Of a stretch of 14,082 nucleotides of DNA, positions 8,475 through 14,082 are shown piece after piece. Numbering within the stretch: the stretch's first letter is position 1; each line of letters starts with the position of its first letter. The stretch spans positions 1-14,082 of the forward strand of contig CAINDH010000040.1 in NCBI GenBank assembly GCA_903847285.1, in the 5' to 3' direction. The position numbers were made by a program, and so were the translations under genes. Origin of the DNA: an uncultured Verrucomicrobia subdivision 3 bacterium. Its GTDB lineage: Bacteria; Verrucomicrobiota; Verrucomicrobiae; Limisphaerales; UBA11358. Under the pieces are notes generated by a model. The model saw nothing but the letters and a program-made list of their open reading frames with translations. It did not search any database and had not been told where the DNA came from.

Positions 8475-8508
8475 CAGAGTTTTAGTAGCGTTCCATCACA
8501 AAACTCTG
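8475..8508. repeat. Inverted repeat, 9-bp perfect arms with a 16-base loop
   Basis: CAGAGTTTT (8475-8483) is exactly complementary to AAAACTCTG (8500-8508). It lies in the 99-base gap between the TrhO-RluA gene and the pilin operon. No T-run follows on either strand, so it is not a classical intrinsic terminator. It may be an operator, an mRNA 5' hairpin of the pilin transcript or a terminator of another type. Confidence 0.5.
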
Positions 8509-8533
8509 CGGGTCCTTCATTCGAAATAGAATT

Positions 8534-9001
8534 TTGAAAACGAGGTGGTCACATCCAAAAACTGTTTCCGACGCAGGGCGGCGGATTGCGGGCATGACGT
8601 TGGTAGAAGTAGTCATCTCGCTCGGCATCTCGGTGCTGACCATTGCCGGCATCGTCTCGGGCTACATCTATTGCACCACGGCTAACGTCAAGGACTCGCT
8701 CTACATGGCGGCTAACAGTCGCGCGTCGCAAAGGCTGGAGGAAACCCGGAGCGCGCGCTGGGATACTTCGAGCTTCCCGCCCGTGGATGAATTGGTGGCG
8801 ACTAATTTTCCCGACAAATCGGTCACCTTGGATTTATCCGGTTCCGGTTTGACGCTCACGCCAGCTACCATCCGCACGGAAATTTCCGACCTGTCCGTCA
8901 CCCCGCCGGTTCGCCGCATCCGGGTGCAGTGCGTCTGGTCGGTGAAGGGTGACGAGTTGGTCACGAACACGATTGAAACCTGTCGCGCTCCGGATCAATG
9001 A
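8534..9001 (+). CDS. PilV-like minor pseudopilin (prepilin-type N-terminus)
   Basis: The 155-residue product has a class III prepilin signal: a basic leader, cleavage G20|M21, then TLVEVVISLGISVLTIAGIV with the key Glu at +5 (E25) and a hydrophobic helix. The body is short and beta-rich with a few Cys. Such proteins are processed by a PilD-type peptidase and assembled at the tip of type IV pili or type II secretion pseudopili. The only start that keeps the leader is TTG at 8534; the next Met (8594) is the residue just after the cleavage site, and the frame upstream has no ATG or GTG before the TAG at 8486. It is first of an ATGA-overlapping set (stop shared with the next start at 8998). Confidence 0.78.
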   Translation: MKTRWSHPKTVSDAGRRIAGMTLVEVVISLGISVLTIAGIVSGYIYCTTANVKDSLYMAANSRASQRLEETRSARWDTSSFPPVDELVATNFPDKSVTLDLSGSGLTLTPATIRTEISDLSVTPPVRRIRVQCVWSVKGDELVTNTIETCRAPDQ

Positions 9002-9591
9002 AATTTTCCTCCACCAGTTCCTGTTCGCGCCGCGCTGGCTTTACGCTGACGGAAATCCTCGTCGCGCTGACGGTGTTCATGCTGCTGCTCGCCGGCGTGC
9101 TGTCAGCGAATATTTTCGGCCTGCGGATGTTTCAGGTGAATTCCACCAAGCTCAACGCCACCGAGTGGGCACGCAATACGTTTGGTAAAATCACAGATGA
9201 GATTCACGCTTGCGCTGCGGTGCAAGTGGGCAATCTGACGAACGGAACTTTTGCCGGGCTGCTGGATGGCGAGACGCAGACGGGGAGCGGCTTGCTGATT
9301 TATCCGACGACAAACGCGGCGAATTTCACCATTTATTTTGTGAACGCCAACGACCAGACGTTCCGCCGGACCATCGGGCTGCCGAGTGGAACGAACACGG
9401 TCATTCTCGCCGATTCCATCACGAACACGCTGGCGTTCAGCGCACAGGATTTCTCCGGTAACGTGCTGACGAATGCCGCAAACAACCGGGTGATTCATGT
9501 GCTGCTGGAATTTTACCAGCCAGAACGTTTTTTTCTGGACGCGGATTATTACAAACTTGAAACCTCGGTGACGCGGCGGGCGTTGCAATGA
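8998..9591 (+). CDS. PilW/GspJ-like minor pseudopilin
   Basis: The 197-residue product has a textbook prepilin N-terminus: MKFSSTSSCSRRAG, cleavage G14|F15, then FTLTEILVALTVFMLLLAGV with Glu at +5 (E19). The C-terminal domain is beta-rich and Thr/Asn-rich, ending VLLEFYQPERFFLDADYYKL and SVTRRALQ. The tail of fully processed minor pilins of the PilW/GspJ type looks like this. The ATG overlaps the stop of the PilV-like gene (ATGA at 8998-9001), and its own TGA overlaps the next start in the same way, indicating translational coupling. Confidence 0.8.
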   Translation: MKFSSTSSCSRRAGFTLTEILVALTVFMLLLAGVLSANIFGLRMFQVNSTKLNATEWARNTFGKITDEIHACAAVQVGNLTNGTFAGLLDGETQTGSGLLIYPTTNAANFTIYFVNANDQTFRRTIGLPSGTNTVILADSITNTLAFSAQDFSGNVLTNAANNRVIHVLLEFYQPERFFLDADYYKLETSVTRRALQ

Positions 9592-11324
9592 CCATGCAGA
9601 AAAAATTTTCAAAAAAATCCCGCGGCGCGGCGGGCAGTGCGCTGGTGCTGACGATGGTTTTGGGAGCCATTGCGCTGGCCATTCTCGCGAGCGTGATGAC
9701 GTGGTCCGCCAACAGTGCGAGACTGACGCACCGCTCGATCCAATATACCCGCTCGGTGGCGGCTGCAGAAGGGGCCACGGAAAAAGTGGTGAGCCAGATC
9801 ACGCACGACTTTCTTTTTAGTGGTGAAGCGCGCGTGGTAGCGAACCTCCCCACCTATCGCCAGAACACCGTGCCGAACGCGACCGAATCCACCTATTGGA
9901 ACAACTGGGTGTTCGACGACGGCAACGGCAACCTTGGCCAGACGCATGTGCTGCGCACGCCGGGACTGAATTACATCGTGCTGGATTCGACTTATGCTGG
10001 CTTGAAGGCGTATGTCTCGGTTTACACGGTGGCGGCGCACGCGCGCGACACGGCCAACCCGCAAGAGGTGAGCGGCGGTGTGTTGCAGGAATTGCAACTG
10101 GCCGGGATTCCGATTTTCCAATTCGCCATGTATTCCGCCGGCGACATGGAAATCAGTTGCGGCCAACCCTTCGATATCAACGGCCGCGTGCACGCCAATC
10201 AAACCCTTTACGTCGAGCCGGACAGCACGCTCACGTTTCAGTCCGGCGTCACCGCGGTGCTGGATATATTATTCGACCGCGCCCCGCAGGACACGCGCGG
10301 CAATCCCGGTGGCGGCGTGATCTATGTGCATCCCGAGCAAAAAATTTCCCCGGTGGCCGCGCTGACTTTGCCCATCGGCACGACGAATACGCCGGAAGCC
10401 ATCCGCGAAATCATCGAGACCCCGCCGCTGGGTGAAGACCCCGCTTCGCCGCTCGGCCGCCTGCGTTATTACAACACCAGCGATGTCCGGATTGTGATTT
10501 CCGACACGGCTTATCGCGCTACGGCTGGCGGACTGAACATCGCCACCAATGATCTGCCGCTGTTTGTCTCCACGGATAAAAGTTTTTTTGACGCGCGTGA
10601 AAATAAAACCGTTCAGCCGGTGGATCTCAACATCAGCAACCTGAACGCGTGGGTAACCACCAATGCCGTGCTGCGCGGCGCGTTGGGCGGCGCAACGATG
10701 AATTCCGTTTACATCGTGGACAACCGCACATTGCCGGGGAACAACTTGAACGCTGTCCGCGTGGTGAATGGTGCCGAACTCCCGCCGAACGGATTGACGG
10801 TCGCCACGGCGCGTCCGCTTTATGTCCTCGGCAATTACAACCAGACGAACGTGGCGAACTTGGGAACCGCCAATACTTCCGGCACGCGACCGGCCTCGCT
10901 CGTGGCGGATGCCGTCACGATTCTGTCTGGCAACTGGTCGGACGCTAACAGCACCCTAGACGTCAGCTCGCGCTTCGCCGCGCCGACGACCGTCAACGCC
11001 GCGTTGCTCACCGGCGTGGTGGAGACGACGCCGGGTAAATACAGCGGTGGCATGGAGAATTTTCCGCGCTTCCTCGAAACGTGGGGCGGCGGAAACGCCT
11101 TCACCTACAACGGCTCGATGGTAAAAATGTTTCCGAGCCTTTACGCCACGAACACCTGGGGGTCGCCCAACGTTTACACGCCGCCCGCGCGACGCTGGGC
11201 GTATGATTTGAATTTTGATGATCCACTCAAGCTGCCGCCAAAGACACCGAGCCTGCTAAAGGTCTTTCGCAACCGTTGGGCCACCGTGCCCCCCGGAACC
11301 AATTCGCTTGCGGTAACTCCTTGA
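9588..11324 (+). CDS. Large PilX-like pilus-associated protein
   Basis: The 578-residue product has a basic N-terminus (KKFSKKSRGAAG) and one hydrophobic helix (SALVLTMVLGAIALAILASV, about 17-36), then an Ala- and Thr-rich helix. This is the usual start of PilX-type minor pilus proteins. There is no Glu at +5 after a Gly, so processing by prepilin peptidase is doubtful. The remaining 500 residues are beta-rich, with a block FAMYSAGDMEISCGQPFDIN followed by GRVHANQTLYVEPDSTLTF that recalls repeated-strand (beta-helix-like) pilus proteins in Verrucomicrobiota. It is much longer than the roughly 200-residue PilX of Proteobacteria. ATG 9588 overlaps the previous stop; a second ATG at 9594 is also possible. 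The order PilV-, PilW-, PilX-like matches proteobacterial minor-pilin operons, where PilY1 usually follows. Confidence 0.68.
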   Translation: MTMQKKFSKKSRGAAGSALVLTMVLGAIALAILASVMTWSANSARLTHRSIQYTRSVAAAEGATEKVVSQITHDFLFSGEARVVANLPTYRQNTVPNATESTYWNNWVFDDGNGNLGQTHVLRTPGLNYIVLDSTYAGLKAYVSVYTVAAHARDTANPQEVSGGVLQELQLAGIPIFQFAMYSAGDMEISCGQPFDINGRVHANQTLYVEPDSTLTFQSGVTAVLDILFDRAPQDTRGNPGGGVIYVHPEQKISPVAALTLPIGTTNTPEAIREIIETPPLGEDPASPLGRLRYYNTSDVRIVISDTAYRATAGGLNIATNDLPLFVSTDKSFFDARENKTVQPVDLNISNLNAWVTTNAVLRGALGGATMNSVYIVDNRTLPGNNLNAVRVVNGAELPPNGLTVATARPLYVLGNYNQTNVANLGTANTSGTRPASLVADAVTILSGNWSDANSTLDVSSRFAAPTTVNAALLTGVVETTPGKYSGGMENFPRFLETWGGGNAFTYNGSMVKMFPSLYATNTWGSPNVYTPPARRWAYDLNFDDPLKLPPKTPSLLKVFRNRWATVPPGTNSLAVTP

Positions 11325-11340
11325 ACGCCGCGCTGCCGTC

Positions 11341-13530
11341 ATGTTCCAGCCGAACTACGCAAGCATCCAGTGTCAGCCCAGGTGCTGCGGGCTTCCTGCC
11401 GGCAGGATCATTCAAAAAAAACGCCCCATCGCTTCCGGCGTTCTGAAATTATTCCTGTCGCTGTTCATCGGCTTAAATGGTTTCTCCCTCATCGCCGCGA
11501 ACACCACGAACGAGGCGCAGTTTTACAAGCCGCCGCCCAAGCCCGGTTCGGTGCAGTGGGAAAATAACCAGCGCATCCTCAAGGAACGTCAGGAGCAATA
11601 CCGCAAGCGCGTGGCGATTCCGGATGCCGTCGGCAGCAATGTCCCCGTGGCTGCCGGCGCGATGTCTGCCCGGCATCCGCAACTCATGGCCGCCCGCACC
11701 GCGCCGCCGCCGCGCAACGGCGCGGTGCTTAACTTTTTTTATTTCCTCACGCTGGTGGCGGTCGTGGTTTTTGCGATCAGGAAATTCGCACCCGATTTTC
11801 TGGCCGACCTCAATCAGTGGTTCAATCCCTGGCTGGCCGCCGCCGATCGCCAGCGCGTGTTGCGCGGCAAACTCCGCGCCGAGGAAGAATCCTTCGACCG
11901 GTTTGTCACCTCGCTTCACGCCGGGCCCGCGACATCGGTGGAAACCGAGACTGGCCCGCGCAAGGAATTCTATCCCCAGGCCGCGAAGCTCCTCGCCATC
12001 CAACGGTTGCTGGTGCAAGACGCCATCCACGAAACCGGCGGGCTGGCGCGGAATAAAATTTTGTCCGAACTATGTGGCCGCATCACCGCCCTGAAACAAT
12101 TGGCCGCGTTTCCCGAGGTTCTGCCGGTCTGGCAGTTGACCTCCGCGCTCGAAGGCTTGCTCCAGCAACTGACGGCCAAGATGGGCAACGTCACGCCCTC
12201 CACGCTGCGCGCCGTCATCGGCGGCGTGACGCTGCTGGAAGATTTGTGTGCCCCCGGCCTGCCGTCCGATTTGCTGGCGAACCGTCCGCTGAAATTTCTT
12301 GTGGTGGACGATGACTGGTTGAGCCGGAAAGCACTGACCCAGTCGTTGCACAAAGCCTTCAGCGCGCCCGATCTTTGCGCGGGTGGCGACGAAGCCTTGC
12401 TCAAGCTCGGCGAACAAACTTACGACGTCATCTTTCTGGATGTGCAGATGCCCGGCATGGACGGCTTTGAACTCTGCCTGAAGATTTGTGAGACCATTCT
12501 TAATCGCACCACGCCCGTGGTCTTTGTCAGCAGCCAGAGCGATTTTGATGCGCGCGCCAAATCCACCTTGAGCGGCGGCAACGAACTGATGGGCAAACCG
12601 TTTCTCACCTTTGAGATCACTGTCAAAGCGCTCACGCTCGCGTTACACGGACGGCTGCACGGACGCGAAGCGAAAGCGCCAGCGGCCGTTGAAGCGGGCA
12701 GGGGACTCGAAGCCTCGTGGCTGTCGTTGCTGGAGGAAACGTCAGCCACGCGCGCCAGGCCACGCGCGGCGCAACCGGTTTCAGCCGCGACCGGCTCGGA
12801 AGATTTCAACACCGCGTTCCTCACGCGCACCGCCAACCACCTCACGCCGTTGCGCGAGCTGTGCGGAAAAATTCTGCTCGCCGCGGACGAAGCCACCCGG
12901 CAGACCTTGTTGGTGGATGCCTTCCTCCGCATCAACTCCCTCATTTCCAAAACCGATCCCGAGATGGATCATCCCGCCTACCATTTCAGCATCGCGCTGG
13001 AAGGCTTGCTGCGAAAACTGTTGGAACATTCCCACAATTCCACCCCCTCCGCACTCGCCACGATTGCCGCCGCGGTGGATTTGCTTTCCGATCTGTGCGC
13101 GGCCGGACTCACCGCAGATTTTGTCACCGACCCGCCCATCCGCATTTTGGTGGTGGATGACGACCTCGTCGCCCGACGCGCCATCAGCGGCGCCTTGCAA
13201 ACGGTTTTTGAAAAACCCGAGAGCGTAGAAGACGGCTCCGCCGCCCTCGCGCTCGCCACCGAAAAATCATTCGACGTGATTTTCTTGGATGTCGTCATGC
13301 CCGGCATGGACGGCTTTGCCGTCTGCCAAAAAATCCGCAACACCATTCCGAACTGCCTCACGCCCGTCATTTTTGTGACCGGGCGGGAGGTGGATGTCGC
13401 CCTGCGCGAGCAGATGCACCGCAGCGGCGGCAACGAACTGCTGGGCAAACCGTTTCTCACGGCGGAGATCACCGTCAAGGCCCTGACCTTCGCCCTCCGT
13501 GGCCGGCTTAAACAACTGGCGGCAAAGTAA
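11341..13530 (+). CDS. Membrane-anchored tandem response-regulator protein with two REC domains, internally duplicated
   Basis: The 729-residue product has a hydrophobic, signal-like segment at about 33-53 (ending SLIAAN), a Pro-rich periplasmic-looking stretch (55-127), a second hydrophobic segment (NFFYFLTLVAVVVFAIRKF, 131-149) and a long cytoplasmic part. That part holds helical domain 1 (about 181-315), REC1 (317-435), a low-complexity Ala/Arg linker (about 440-485), helical domain 2 (about 489-595) and REC2 (600-724). Both REC domains keep the phosphorylation residues: D323/D324, D367, S397, K419 and D606/D607, D650, T680, K703. The first REC has Ser where Thr is usual. The helical domains have no clear Hpt-type phosphorylatable His, and no kinase or DNA-binding domain is present. 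Stop-to-start distance from the PilX-like gene is 16 bases, so it is probably co-transcribed with the pilins. ATG 11341 gives a long signal region; no better start is seen. Confidence 0.8.
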   Translation: MFQPNYASIQCQPRCCGLPAGRIIQKKRPIASGVLKLFLSLFIGLNGFSLIAANTTNEAQFYKPPPKPGSVQWENNQRILKERQEQYRKRVAIPDAVGSNVPVAAGAMSARHPQLMAARTAPPPRNGAVLNFFYFLTLVAVVVFAIRKFAPDFLADLNQWFNPWLAAADRQRVLRGKLRAEEESFDRFVTSLHAGPATSVETETGPRKEFYPQAAKLLAIQRLLVQDAIHETGGLARNKILSELCGRITALKQLAAFPEVLPVWQLTSALEGLLQQLTAKMGNVTPSTLRAVIGGVTLLEDLCAPGLPSDLLANRPLKFLVVDDDWLSRKALTQSLHKAFSAPDLCAGGDEALLKLGEQTYDVIFLDVQMPGMDGFELCLKICETILNRTTPVVFVSSQSDFDARAKSTLSGGNELMGKPFLTFEITVKALTLALHGRLHGREAKAPAAVEAGRGLEASWLSLLEETSATRARPRAAQPVSAATGSEDFNTAFLTRTANHLTPLRELCGKILLAADEATRQTLLVDAFLRINSLISKTDPEMDHPAYHFSIALEGLLRKLLEHSHNSTPSALATIAAAVDLLSDLCAAGLTADFVTDPPIRILVVDDDLVARRAISGALQTVFEKPESVEDGSAALALATEKSFDVIFLDVVMPGMDGFAVCQKIRNTIPNCLTPVIFVTGREVDVALREQMHRSGGNELLGKPFLTAEITVKALTFALRGRLKQLAAK
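11395..11406. repeat. 12-bp perfect palindrome inside the start of the tandem-REC gene
   Basis: CCTGCCGGCAGG reads identically on both strands. It lies in the first 22 codons of the REC protein, next to a short GCCC/GGGC stem (11376-11392). It is coding sequence as annotated. It could instead be regulatory if translation starts further downstream, but no good later start was found. Confidence 0.3.
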
Positions 13531-13664
13531 GGCGCGTCATTTTGGGCGGCAACCGCCGCGTTTGGCGGGTAGGGGACAGACTTCCTGCCGATTTCTTCGT
13601 ATTTTTAGATTTTTCAGTAAAAAAATGAATCGTTAACGTCATTTATTCGAACGTGTCTGGCACA
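13531..13664. other. Non-coding gap before the repeat tract
   Basis: No gene is seen. It turns from GC-rich to AT-rich at about 13590. It contains the weak hairpins described separately and an 8-bp palindrome CGTTAACG (13631-13638) flanked imperfectly by AATGA and TCATT, which may be a binding site. The pieces GGGGACAGACTT and GTGTCTGGCAC resemble sequences often found next to REP-type elements, without enough context to call one. Confidence 0.4.
13545..13568 (+). terminator. Possible weak hairpins after the tandem-REC gene
   Basis: GGCGG (13545-13549), CCGCC (13553-13557) and GGCGG (13564-13568) can pair in two mutually exclusive ways, with a 3-base or a 6-base loop, 14 bases after the stop. 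No U-run follows directly; T-rich sequence begins only about 20 bases later. It may end the pilin-REC transcript, but the stems are only 5 bp. Confidence 0.3.
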
Positions 13665-13885
13665 AATACGACTGTTTCAAAGGCAAAGACGACCGTGTTA
13701 GACGCAAACACGACCGTCCCCAAGGCAAAAACGACCGTGTTAGACGCAAACACGACCGTTCCCGAGGTAGATATGACCGTGTTTGACATAAACACGACCG
13801 TGTCCGAGACAGACTTGATCGTCTTTGCGATGGACTTGACCGTGTCAGCGACGGATTTAACCGACTTTTTCGCGAAGTTGTTCAA
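13643..13885 (-). CDS. Possible small heptad-repeat protein (minus-strand reading of the 21-bp array)
   Basis: An 80-residue frame from TTG 13885 begins MNNFAKKSVKSVADTVKS and runs as seven-residue units of the type (N/D/G)TVVFAS. Hydrophobic residues spaced 3 and 4 apart in the first half (TVKSIAKTIKSVSDTV) are compatible with an amphipathic helix or coiled coil. There is no ATG in frame before an upstream TAA, so the start is weak, and the plus strand offers a competing frame with the same wobble positions. A candidate -35/-10 pair overlaps the 13923-13941 inverted repeat. It is more likely than the plus-strand frame because of the helix pattern, but unproven. Confidence 0.3.
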   Translation of the reverse strand: MNNFAKKSVKSVADTVKSIAKTIKSVSDTVVFMSNTVISTSGTVVFASNTVVFALGTVVFASNTVVFAFETVVFVPDTFE

Positions 13886-13940
13886 TTCATGGGCTTTTTC
13901 GTCAGTTTGGCCACATCTAATTCTTATTGATTATCAATAA
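13653..13940 (+). CDS. Alternative small repeat protein (plus-strand reading of the 21-bp array)
   Basis: A 95-residue frame from GTG 13653 reads as heptads of the type NTTV(S/P)KAKTTVLDA and continues past the array to AKLFNSWAFSSVW before its stop. Residue 5 of the heptad alternates small (S/P) and hydrophobic (L/F), reflecting the 42-bp period. It is Thr-rich and hydrophilic. No ribosome binding site is seen. It is mutually exclusive in practice with the minus-strand candidate, and either or neither may be real. Confidence 0.2.
   Translation: MSGTNTTVSKAKTTVLDANTTVPKAKTTVLDANTTVPEVDMTVFDINTTVSETDLIVFAMDLTVSATDLTDFFAKLFNSWAFSSVWPHLILIDYQ
13665..13874. repeat. Ten tandem 21-bp units with a 42-bp higher-order period
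   Basis: Ten gap-free units of exactly 21 bp share the core ACGACCGT (unit positions 4-11), exact in units 2-5 and 7 and degenerating toward the right (TTGACCGT, TTAACCGA). Unit position 14 alternates C, T, C, T without exception through all ten units, and positions 15-18 largely follow, so the array is five copies of a 42-bp dimer. Units 2-3 and 4-5 are nearly identical. The 21-bp spacing equals two helical turns, as in iterons, but it also equals seven codons. The array is open in one frame on each strand, giving heptad peptides. Confidence 0.9.
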
Positions 13941-13941
13941 G
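13923..13941. promoter_or_regulatory. 19-bp perfect inverted repeat, operator-like
   Basis: CTTATTGAT and ATCAATAAG flank a single central T (13932). The site is AT-rich and lies between the 21-bp array and the possible gene start at 14036. Its size and symmetry fit a dimeric regulator site. On the minus strand TTGTTA and AAGAAT with a 17-base spacer overlap it and could be a sigma-70-type promoter toward the array. Confidence 0.45.
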
Positions 13942-14035
13942 ATAACAATGACTTATCACTTTTGGCTTGAAAGGAAAATGGGACTTGGGGTAAAAAAGTT
14001 ACCGTTCCACCAAATCGCAACCAATAGGTGACCGC

Positions 14036-14082
14036 ATGAGTGATCCGGTAAAATGGGGAGCCGTCTGGAACGGGACTGACCC
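14036..14082 (+). CDS. Possible start of a gene of unknown function (runs off the right edge)
   Basis: ATG 14036 opens a frame to the window end: M-S-D-P-V-K-W-G-A-V-W-N-G-T-D-P. It is preceded at 5 bases by AGGTG, one of the better Shine-Dalgarno matches in the window. Fifteen complete codons are too few to assign a family. Confidence 0.35.
   Translation, partial: MSDPVKWGAVWNGTD

Noticed and set aside
11477..12094. 205-codon plus-strand frame inside the tandem-REC gene
   Set aside because: Arg/Pro/Ser-rich out-of-frame translation of GC-rich coding DNA.
11863..12285. Hpt phosphotransfer domain in the helical segments
   Set aside because: The helical pattern is suggestive, but no HxLKG-like motif with a His shared by both copies was found, so no Hpt call is made.
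13571..13663. REP/RAYT-type element remnants (GGGGACAGAC and GTGTCTGGCAC)
   Set aside because: The pieces resemble sequences near REP-associated transposases, but there is no transposase, proper inverted pairing or second copy in the window.
13665..13874. CRISPR array
   Set aside because: Units are contiguous, with no unique spacers; the 21-bp period is too short, and no cas genes are present.
13948..14031. 27-codon plus-strand frame MTYHFWLERKMGLGVKKL... just before the possible start at 14036
   Set aside because: Too short, with no convincing ribosome binding site or recognisable sequence; a leader peptide is possible but unsupported.

Overview
The window looks like a chromosomal segment of a GC-rich, diderm bacterium, most likely in the Verrucomicrobiota (Pedosphaera/Limisphaerales-like). 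This rests on an Asn/Thr-rich secreted protein of cadherin-like and DUF11 repeats, an outer-membrane barrel, a minor-pilin operon of the kind common in that phylum, a TMTC-like membrane protein with TPRs, and mostly weak Shine-Dalgarno signals. The taxonomic placement is inference; no marker gene is present.

Layout. Bases 1-142 are one end of an IS30-family insertion sequence, whose transposase starts on the minus strand and runs off the left edge. The element interrupts a large surface-protein gene, whose 3' part (about 143-2545) is still open: about 2.5 cadherin-like repeats, three DUF11 repeats, a fourth related region and a C-terminal domain. An outer-membrane beta-barrel gene follows on the same strand (2564-3652). 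Convergent to it is a minus-strand multi-pass glycosyltransferase-like protein with C-terminal TPRs (3685-5346). A VOC/glyoxalase-type gene is then read divergently (5382-5876) and carries one in-frame TAG where relatives usually have Trp. After it come a YgjV-like membrane domain fused to a GNAT-like domain (5953-6588) and a fusion of the tRNA uridine hydroxylase TrhO with an RluA-type pseudouridine synthase (6644-8434).

A four-gene plus-strand cluster follows at 8534-13530: PilV-like and PilW-like prepilins and a large PilX-like protein, overlapping by ATGA, then after 16 bases a membrane-anchored protein with two response-regulator receiver domains. The receiver protein is an internal duplication in which the two [helical domain + REC] halves match at a constant offset of 283 residues. 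It has no kinase or output domain, and its position suggests it acts on, or is made together with, the pilus machinery.

The right end (13531-14082) has no confident gene. It holds a ten-unit, 21-bp tandem repeat (13665-13874) with a 42-bp higher-order period. The repeat is open in one frame on each strand, and the two frames share wobble positions. It is followed by a 19-bp inverted repeat and a possible new gene start at 14036. This repeat tract and the tandem-REC pilus-linked protein are the two most unusual parts of the window.
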